Assembly (NCBI GenBank): GCA_001430745.1
Contig: KQ482041.1
Location: 195,401-209,532, forward strand
Direction: 5' to 3'
Length of the DNA stretch: 14,132 nucleotides
DNA from: Auxenochlorella pyrenoidosa
Lineage: Eukaryota; Chlorophyta; Trebouxiophyceae; Chlorellales; Chlorellaceae
In this document: piece by piece, positions 1 to 7,499 of the stretch
How the letters are laid out: each line of letters begins with the position of its first letter
Numbering within the stretch: the stretch's first letter is position 1
Notes under the pieces: generated by a model
Told to the model about the DNA's origin: nothing
What the model saw: the letters and a program-made list of their open reading frames with translations, nothing else
The model's database searches: none
Program-made: the position numbers and the translations under genes

Positions 1-3000
1 CGCCATGGCAGCCGCCGCTTCCAACGGCAGCCCAGGCAGCGCCTGCGGGATCAGCTGCTCAGGCGGGGGCATGGCTGCCAGGCGGGCGGCCACAGCCTGC
101 CGGCACGGCTGCACCACCTCGGCAGGCAGCAGCGCCTGCCCAGCCCCCTCCACCATGGCGCTCTCCAGCGTGTGACCCTCCACAGCCAGCATGCCCCAGC
201 CAGGGTGACCGGGCAGTGCCCAGCACGCGTGCGCCTGCTGCCGCAGCATCTGCACGTCTGCTGGGGGTGGGGCGCCCGCAAGCGACGTGACAGCCAGTGT
301 TCCACCCTCCGCGCTGCTGCCGATGGCTGCAGAGGAAGAGAGGTGGTGCCTCGAGGCAGCGTGGGCAGTTAGTTGGTTATCTTGCAGGCTGGAAGGTATG
401 ATGGCCTGGTTCGCATCGGGCTGCTAGTGGGGCAGCTGCTGCGGCAGCCAGCTGGCTGGAACGCAGCCGAGTGCAGCATTGCCAAGCGCGCCCAAGCAAA
501 GTCTACCTCAACCCAGTCTCCTCTGCTTTCTGGCCTGCTGCTCCTTCTGTCAAGCTGCCTGCTTAGATGCCGGGCTCCCCGCTGCCCTCTGAAGCTCTCA
601 CCGATGGGCTGCTGTAGCTGCGGCGTGCCCAGGTTTGCAGAGAAGAGCAGGCCGCTGGAGAGGTGGGGGTCTGCCCACCAGATGCTGCTCCGGGCAGGCC
701 AGCGAGGGATGGGAAAGCCAGGGGAAGAGGTGAATGACATTGATCAACAACAGTCTTGAAACTCACCCTAGAGCCCTAACCTGCAATTCCTGAAGTCCTG
801 GGCCTTTCAAAGCATCCTGCCATCCCCCTTTCGCGGTCCAGGGTCCTCGGCCCTGGCCCTGGCCCCCTCCCTCGCCGGCACCCACCGCACAAGGAAGTCT
901 GGCTGCACCGCCGACAGCGCGTGCTGCCGCGCCTCGGGCCAGCCCTTCTGCAGGCCCAGCGCCGCGATCAGGCGGTCGCACAGCTTGGGCTGCCCCTCGA
1001 CTGACAGCACCAAGGCGCGGTACTCCCCGACTGCAGGCCAAGCCAAGGGGCACACATTGCGACGAAAGGAAATTGCAATGCAAAAGGCTAGGATACCTGC
1101 CCAGGCCGCCAGCGCCATTGGTGCAAGCGTGGGCAGGAAAGCCGTGCTGGGTGAGGGCAGATTCCTGGACGCCCAGTGATGACAACACCAGGCGGTGCCC
1201 TGCGCCCGCCCCACCAGTGGTGATGGCACCTCCCGGCGGGATGGGCAGCCCCTCCAGCCCTGCCAGGATCTCCCCCGCCTGCGCTAGCTTGCCGGCCATG
1301 CGGTCCCCAATGCCGCTCAGCTTGCCCACTGCAGCCCCGAGGGGTCGACGGGCCAGGGTGAGCACACGGACAGTCGCACCAGGTAGGCACAGCGAGCGCA
1401 GGCAGGGGCCCCATGGAAGGAGCTCTGCCAATGCTTGTCATCGTGAAAGCTGGCCATAGCTGGCAAGCCCGCCACACAAACGATGGCCCAGAACCCCCTG
1501 TGCCCCCCACCTGGGTCGGTGGTCAGCGGCACAGCTGGCTTGACGTTGCCCTTGACGCGCGTTGTCGTGACGATGAACTGGGGGGACAGGGCAGGCTCAA
1601 GGGAGCGCAGCGGGGCGCCAGAGGCGTCCACCACGCGCACGGCCAGCCTGCGGGGGGTGGGTGGGGGTGGGGGGGTGGGGGAGGGGCCAGGGGGCAGCGG
1701 GCTGAAGGGAGATAGTCCGGTGCTGCAGGCAGGAGGGGGACGCGGATACCATGTCCGCTCCATTCAAGCCACGGTGTGGGTCCAACAGCATGCCCTGCTT
1801 TGCGCGTGCACTTGCCTGTAGCCCCACAGTTTGCTGCCCAGCAGGCCCTCGCTGCTGCCATCCACGCGCAGCTCTGGCAGCTGCGTGGGCAGGGAGCCCC
1901 CCAGCGAGGCGCGCACCACCCCCGACGGCAGCTGCTCCACACCCACGCCCGGGCTGCACAGCAGCAGGTGCGAGCCCTGCAGGTAGGGACTTAAACATAG
2001 GAAGTATCATTTTGGCTGCAAAACACTGCACCTTGCTCCGAAGAGGCCAGGGTGGAAAATACGGCCCGAGGACGTTGGCCTGCCCTGCACTGTGCATGGG
2101 CCCTGCCAAGCCGGCCACCCTGCTGCAGTGCGAGGGTGGCTGCGCAAACAGCAGCCATGCTTGCCTTTGCGTTGCGCAGCAGCCGCGCCGCATGCAGGCG
2201 GTCTGCTTCCGGATCGGGGCCCGCCCCTTCCTGCTCATACAGCCGGTTGTTCAGCAGGAACATCTGCAGGGTGTGTGTGCACCGAGCAGGGACTAAAATC
2301 CTTCTCTTGGTACGTACGAAAGCAGCACTGTTGCTCTCTGCCGTCCAAACCGAGATTGCCTGGCACGGTGGCAGGCTGACAGGGGCAGCATCTGCAAGCG
2401 ATGCAGCGGCCACTCCCTCCCGCTAGCCACCTGGTGTGCTCTCTTTGTGCCCCACCCGCACCTCCAGCTGTGCCCCAGGCGGGAGCTCTGCTACTGTGAC
2501 AGGGACGCCATCGGCGGCATTGCACACGGCGACGCAGAGCGGTGCGCCGCAAGCAGCCACCAGGGGCGAACCCTGCACGAGCAGCCAGGGGGCCCGGTAA
2601 GCACAGACAAAAGCCCAGGAGAGATGCGCAGGCATGCTTGCACAGCTGTTACGTTGCAGGAAGCAAGCAGACTGGCTGCAACACTGGGGCACCAAATGGC
2701 CAGACAGGGAGGCGCCAAAAGGCTGCTGCGCCCGTCAGATTTGGCCACCTGGAAATACTTGTGCTGGAAAAAGTCGGCGCCGCACTTTCGCTGCGGGTTG
2801 TTGGCGCACAGCGTGCATGATGGGTCGGCGCAGCCCAGGCGCCTGCAGGCGGGAGCATTGAAGGGAGCTGGAAGGGTCCAGGGTGCACAAGGGGGCGAGC
2901 ATGCTGCTCTGTGCTGAACGTGGTGCGACTCACTGACAGTCGTGGAAGAAGACGAGCGTCTTGGTTGCAGCGCGGCCAGCAAAGGCTCCAGTGCCCGCAG

Positions 3001-3304
3001 CTCTGCCACGACGCTCGCCTCGGCTGCCGCTGCTGCTGGCTGGCGCGGCGCTGGGATGGGCTCCGAAAGAGCTGGCGCCAGCGGCCCCAGTCGGCGACGC
3101 CGGTGCTGCTGCCGCAGCGCCCTCGGGCGCGACCTCGGCGCTGCCAAGCTGGGCCAGCGCTTGCAGTGTCTCTTCAGGCAGCCCCAGGGCCAAGCCGCGG
3201 GCGCGGATGTGCGATCTCAGCCTATCGCCGACATATGCCTCCACAACCTCTCGTGGCACTCCTTGCAGCTCTGGAGGCAGGGGAGGGTCCTCCGTCTGCT
3301 GCAT
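1..3304 (-). CDS. CBP60-like protein with N-terminal Cys-rich module (3' end beyond window)
   Basis: Nine coding exons read leftwards: 3304-2934, 2842-2749, 2572-2462, 2263-2165, 1976-1816, 1647-1511, 1328-1230, 1030-886 and 316 to the window edge. All phases join, giving 511 residues with no stop. The start at 3304 was chosen because it sits in a strong gccaccATG context; an in-frame ATG at 3553 would add 83 residues but has a weaker context. Residues 1-60 are predicted helical, 60-110 are Ala/Ser-rich linker, and 121-144 hold H121, C123, C128, C133, C136 and C144, a possible zinc site. The segment from GSPLVAACGAPL (156 on) to about 460 follows the order of elements I know from plant CBP60 proteins: a beta-rich central domain, then a short helical domain (KLSGIGDRMAGKL; then KGWPEARQHAL), then a segment like the CBP60 tail (DVQMLRQQAHACW). 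CBP60 proteins are nuclear, DNA-binding, calmodulin-regulated transcription factors; carrying that role over is inference. Introns 4 and 5 use GC donors. The last acceptor (tcggcag, at 317) was chosen for phase; a better-looking ctctgcag lies 11 bases upstream but breaks the frame, so this junction is the weakest. Confidence 0.72.
317..885 (-). other. Long intron 8 of the CBP60-like gene
   Basis: This 569-base stretch is about three times the length of the other introns of this gene. It runs from a gtgggt donor after exon 8 to the acceptor at 317. I see no conserved exon in it. A short exon cannot be excluded; a 16-base candidate near 607-622 would not restore the phase that the better ctctgcag acceptor needs. 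No RNA gene or repeat is visible. Confidence 0.5.
1648..1815 (-). other. GC-AG intron 5 of the CBP60-like gene
   Basis: The donor reads tacag|gcaagt on the minus strand and the acceptor is ccccgcag. Exon 5 ends after GlyTyr plus AG, and G from exon 6 completes Arg, so the protein reads ..LWGYR-LAVRVVDA.. without a break. The GCAAGT donor is the known strong form of a GC splice site. Most of the region before the acceptor is a long C-rich tract. Confidence 0.75.
1652..1694 (+). repeat. G-rich tract (C-rich on the coding strand of the intron)
   Basis: The plus strand is an almost unbroken set of G runs spaced by single T or A bases, with more than four runs of three or more G, which fits the G-quadruplex rule. 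It lies just before the acceptor of intron 5 of the minus-strand gene, so in the transcript it is a C-rich polypyrimidine tract. That splicing role is the simplest explanation; a quadruplex on the template strand is possible. Confidence 0.6.
1977..2164 (-). other. GC-AG intron 4 of the CBP60-like gene
   Basis: Exon 4 ends ..LLRNAK with donor aag|gcaagc; exon 5 begins after tacctgcag with GSHLLL... Both sides are in phase 0. No nearby GT donor gives the same join. The donor hexamer is identical to that of the GC-AG intron in the neighbouring kinase gene. Confidence 0.72.
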
Positions 3305-3917
3305 GGTGGCAGAGAAGGCGGGTGTATTGTGCCGGGGCGCAGGAAGGTCGGGGAGCGTTCGCGCTGGCGCAGCGGCGGCATTCCTCCTCCTTCTGGCATT
3401 CTTCCTCCAAGCCTTCTGCCACTTAAAAACGAAAAGTCCTGACGGGAAGTAAAATGTGCGCAACTCAACCTTCAGACTTGCAGACACCAGAGTGTTGCCG
3501 GCAGTGCCCGCCCGCCTCCCTGGCCCCTGCCCGCTTGCCACAAGATGGGCCATCAGAAGGAGGTTTCAGGCATGCAGCGCCTGCGCAATCGCGTGGTTCA
3601 GGTGCTCATCAAAGCGAATGCAAGCAACGGCAGCAGTGCGAGCAGCGGCGGCGGTGCCGGCGGCGGCCACACACTCGCCGCAGCGGAGCCTCGTCAAGAA
3701 GCACGCCGCCGTCTGGCTGCAGATGCTGGGCACTTGGTGCCTCGGTTGGCTGCCCAGCGGCGTGGCAGGCGCAGCTACTACCGCCGTGAACTTGCACGTA
3801 AGCATGCCTGTCTACATGCTACCACGTGGCACTGCAGACGCTGTCCCTGCTAGGCTGGGGTTCTGCCAAGGCTTGTTGCTGTCTGCTCTACTCTTCGTTT
3901 GAATTGGTTTATCACAC
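3305..3917. promoter_or_regulatory. Divergent promoter region between the CBP60-like gene and the SnRK2 gene
   Basis: The two start codons are 613 bases apart and point away from each other, so both promoters and 5' leaders must lie here unless there are untranslated exons elsewhere. An A-rich patch lies at about 3421-3455. I found no clear TATA box or repeated operator. Open frames on both strands here lack recognisable domains and look like GC-driven shadows. An in-frame TGA at 3900-3902 separates this region from the kinase ATG. Confidence 0.55.
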
Positions 3918-6900
3918 ATGTCTGACCCGGAGAATGAGCTGTTTGCAGGCGTCTGCGAGGCCCTTGCTGCGGAGGGACGCTACCGAGTGTTGGACCGAAT
4001 CTCTCGGGGAGCTTTTGGCACGGTTGTGCGGGCAAAGCCCTGCGCCGGCGGCCCAGAGGTGGCCATCAAGTGCATGCGGCTGGGGTGAGGCTTTGGCCGA
4101 GGTCCAGCTGGCCTCTGCTGGCTTCAAGCAACCTTGCCAGTCTTGGCATGTCCTGCAGACGCTAATGAGCCAAGCATGGCGCAGCTGAAGCCTCTGCGGC
4201 AGCCGCCCTGGCCGGCGCCAGCAGCGGGCGGCAAGCCGGGCCCGCCACTGCCCCGGTTCCCCGCGGCCTCCTGACTCAAAGAGCATGTCGTTCTTGCTGT
4301 GCTGCAGGCCCAACGATGATGGCCGCACAATAGCGCGGGAGATCCTGCACCACGAGGTGGGACACACCCGCGCAGCAGTCAACGAGTGCATTGCATGTCC
4401 AGTACCGCTGCAGCTGCATACACTGCGCCCGGGGTCGTGCCCGAAACCAGCAGTAGAGGAGAGGCACAGACTGCCCAGCCACGGTGGCCGCTGCCCTCTG
4501 CCTCCCCTGCAGAAGCTGCTGCACGCCCACGTGGTGCGGTTCCGCGAGTGCTTTGCGGCGGGGCCCTACCTGTGCATCGCCATGGAGCTGGTGCCGGGGG
4601 GGGACCTGCTGGAGCTGGTCAACTCCAGCCGCGGCCTGGCGGAGAACGAGGCGCGCTACCTCTTCCAGCAGCTGGTGGGTGCTGCAGCGCAGGGGTGTGT
4701 CACGAAATTTAGGGGCTGGGGGGGGGGCCAGCCCAAGGTCAGTTGGGCCTCCTGGCCCTCAAAGGCAGCAGTGCGGCATCCCTCTGCGCCGCACCCTACC
4801 CGCCCCTCTTTGACCACACGAATGTGGACCTGCGCTACTAACCTCCGCGCGCAGATCCTGGCGGTGGGCTACTGCCACCGCATCGGGGTGATGAACCGGG
4901 ACATCAAGCCCGAGGCAAGCGGCAGTGGCAGGCAGGGAGGGGGCACACACCCGTTCTCACGGGGTGGTCTGGCCGCCTGGTTGGACACCCTCTTGTTTGT
5001 TGCGCTTTGTGAGGGCCTGACATCACCGGGGCCCCTGCAGAACACGCTGCTGCTGCGGGTGGAGGGCAAGCCACCCATGGTGAAGCTGTGCGACTTTGGG
5101 TGAGTGGTGGGGCCTGCGCGTGCCGAGCAGCGCGCCCTGCACGGTTTGCCCTGCCCCCACCTCACCAGCCTCCTAAATCTGGGCTGACACCCTTATCAGA
5201 TGGACTCTGCACGTGCGTCTGTCCAGTCCCGCACATGGAAGCGCCACGTGCAGCACATGCCTGCTTGAAGTGTGGGCTCCCCACCTCGCTGAAGAACCCG
5301 GCTGACTGCTGGCTGCTGCCCCACCCTGCCGCCGCCCGCCCCGCCCCGCCCCCCCCCCCTTCAGCTACGCCAAGTCGCTGGAGGACAGCGCCCCCACCAC
5401 GCGGGCGGGCACCATGCACTACGTGGCGCCCGAGGTGCTGGCCAACTACCGGCGCAGCGTGTACGACGGCATGAAGGTGGGGGCGGGCTGGTTGGCGGGT
5501 TAGGGCACATTGTTTGGAGCATTTTGTAGGCGTCAGGGCAGCAGGGCCCGTGGTCAGACGACGACCGTCCCGCGAGCCACAGCAGCAGGCACGCTGGGTG
5601 GGCTCCTGGCAGAGCTGCTGCTTGCTTGGGCTCGGGGACCCTGGCATTCAAACGCACTGCCCCTGTTCCCGCCCCGCCCGCCATCCTCAGGCTGACGTGT
5701 GGTCCTGCGGCGTGCTGCTGTACGTCACCCTGTTCTGCGCCTTCCCCTTTGCGGTGGAGGCGGCGGGCGGCGGGCCGGCGGCGGAGGCGCAGCAGATGCA
5801 CGAGGTGGGTTGAGCTCGTTGTGACGCCTTGCGCAGCCGATGGCAACAGGGCATCTTGCGGCAGGCTGTGCTGGATTCAATCGATGCATGCATCCTGTGC
5901 AGCCACTGCGCACATGCATTTGCTGGCTCCAAGGCGCAAAAATGCCTCCATCCACTGGTGATGCACCCTAGGGTTACAGTCCCAATGACGGTGTGCGCTC
6001 GTTGCCATCCAGTCAAGGCACAGACAACCTATCTCAAGGGTCGTTGCATTCACTCCTCGTGCCACCTCACTTACCGGTGCTGCTTCCCTGCGCAGATGCT
6101 GCGCCGCATGGCGCGCGGCGAGTTCACCTTCCCCAGCTACCGCAAAGTGTCGGCAGAGTGCAAGGACCTCATACGCCACATGCTGGACCCGGACCACACC
6201 ACGGTGGGTGGGGCCAGGGGGGCGCTGCCGCACCGAGCTTGCTGGGAGGAAAGCGCACGGCCTGCCGGCTGGCAGCACCTGTGGACCCAGAAATGTAGCT
6301 GCGGCATGCCTGAGACGGGAGATCGCTTGACCAGCTGGCCGGCCTTCAGCATGCAAGTGTCGCCGCCACCTTTGCCCTCGCCGGCCTGCTGCCTCCCCGC
6401 AGCGCTTCTCCGTAGACGACATCAAGCACCACCCTTGGTTCCTCAGGTGCGGGGCAGGCGCTGTCGGGCGCTGTGCTGCTTGCAGCGCTTCCATCCACGC
6501 GTCGGGCCGCGCGGCACGTGGCGCCTGGCACTTTGCTAAACCCAACCACTTGCTCACTGGCTTGGTGAATCGCTGGGCTGCCGCTGAGCCGTCTAGTGGA
6601 GAAGGTACACAAACGCTTCCAGCCCTCAGCTATGGCCTCTGTTGCTCGCTTGCCCCCGCAGGAACCTGCTGCCTGGGACGCTGGCCTACAACGACCGGGT
6701 GCTGGCCATCCCGCGGGTGCCGCCGCAGAGCGAGGAGGAGGTGCAGCGCATCATCAACCAGGTGGGAAAGCAGAAAACCAGGCAGGGTGGGCAGGATGCT
6801 GCTCGGGCGGCATGTTGGGGCGGAGGGCAGTCGGGCTGCCACTGCACCAGGCGATGGTGAGAAGGTGGCGACTAGGAAAGGCAGGTGGCGTAGCCCTTTC

Positions 6901-7103
6901 GGAAGGTATCACACCCGCACTGCTGTAAAGTTTCGGTCATATTTCTGCCTTGCCCAGAGGCAATTGCCAAGAGGCACCGCTGACCGGCAAGCTGGCACCT
7001 CTGCCCTGAGCCTCCGCAGGTACTGGCTGGCTCGCAGAGCAGCCACATCTCAGGCGAAGGCATCGATGCCCTGCAGAGCGACGATGAGGAAGACATGATG
7101 TGA
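3918..7103 (+). CDS. SnRK2: SnRK2-type serine/threonine protein kinase
   Basis: Eleven exons: 3918-4084, 4308-4356, 4513-4674, 4855-4914, 5041-5099, 5365-5476, 5691-5804, 6096-6203, 6403-6446, 6662-6761 and 7020-7103, joining in phase to 352 residues plus TGA, the usual SnRK2 length. The ATG follows an in-frame TGA at 3900-3902 by 15 bases, which supports this start. Kinase landmarks: P-loop ISRGAFGTVV (28-37), VAIK Lys51, helix-C Glu67 in AREILHHE, catalytic loop NRDIKPEN (140-147), DFG Asp164, GTMHYVAPE ending at Glu189, YDGMKADVWSCGV (199-211), and HHPWFLRNL near the end of the domain. DFGYAKS, ENTLL, ADVWSCGV, and the PPQSEEEVQRIINQ helix that matches the SnRK2 box are marks of SnRK2 rather than CDPK or SnRK1. 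The tail SDDEEDMM is a short version of the SnRK2 acidic domain. SnRK2 kinases phosphorylate targets in osmotic or nutrient (sulfur, in Chlamydomonas) stress in cytosol and nucleus; the specific role here is not shown. Oddities: Asn replaces His in HRD, the first P-loop Gly is Ser29, and intron 4 has a GC donor. Confidence 0.95.
4357..5040 (+). other. Three consecutive in-frame, stop-free kinase introns (with exons 3 and 4)
   Basis: Introns 2 (4357-4512, 156 bases), 3 (4675-4854, 180 bases) and 4 (4915-5040, 126 bases) are each multiples of three. The reading frame stays open through all of them from exon 2 into exon 5. Any of them could be retained without a frameshift or stop, inserting 52, 60 or 42 residues into the N-lobe or catalytic loop region. 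Intron 3 holds a perfect tactaac branch-point motif shortly before its acceptor, so it looks properly spliced. Confidence 0.7.
4915..5040 (+). other. GC-AG intron 4 of the SnRK2 gene
   Basis: Exon 4 ends ..DIKPE with donor gag|gcaagc, and exon 5 starts after cccctgcag with NTLLL. The join rebuilds the invariant KPEN of the catalytic loop, which fixes this splice site with high certainty. The donor is GC, not GT. Confidence 0.92.
5331..5360 (+). repeat. C-rich polypyrimidine tract before kinase exon 6
   Basis: A near-uninterrupted C run with a few G bases leads into ttcag at 5364, the acceptor of intron 5. It is a splicing signal of the same kind as the C-rich tract in the neighbouring CBP60-like gene. 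Confidence 0.65.
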
Positions 7104-7499
7104 TGTGGTTGCAATGATGCAAATGGGCAGTTCCAGCAAACTGGCTCGCCAGCTGCATGGGAGCATTTTACACGCCAAGCACCAGCGCTGCACGGCTCTC
7201 GGGCGCGTGCAGTCCAGCTCTGAAGAATTTTCCTGCTCTTTCCAAGTTTGCTCTGCTTCGGTTGATGCGTATGACCTCATCAAACGCCCAACCTTCACTA
7301 TTTTTGTTGCTCCCACGTTGTGATAACTACTCAGCATGCTAAAATTGAAATATACAGGCAGTCTTGTGGCCGCTCAAGTCGCCGCTGCGCCCGCTGCCAG
7401 CGGGCCGCTGCCATCGCTCAACTGCCGTGACATACCCATGCATCGTTTCATGCTTCAATCTGCAGCTTGTTGAGTACTCATCTTGTTTTATACGGCACG
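7104..7499 (+). promoter_or_regulatory. Intergenic region: kinase 3' UTR and promoter of the BAR-PH gene
   Basis: These 396 bases separate the kinase stop from the next ATG on the same strand. The stretch is less GC-rich than the genes, most clearly at 7290-7360. I see no TGTAA polyadenylation signal of the Chlamydomonas type and no clear TATA box. An in-frame TGA at 7428-7430 with no ATG between it and 7500 supports the next gene's start. Confidence 0.45.

Noticed and set aside
3456..3902. 148-residue open frame upstream of the kinase, in the same frame
   Set aside because: It ends in TGA at 3900-3902 before the kinase ATG, has no domain and no clear splice link to exon 1. It may be part of the 5' leader, but I cannot support it as coding.
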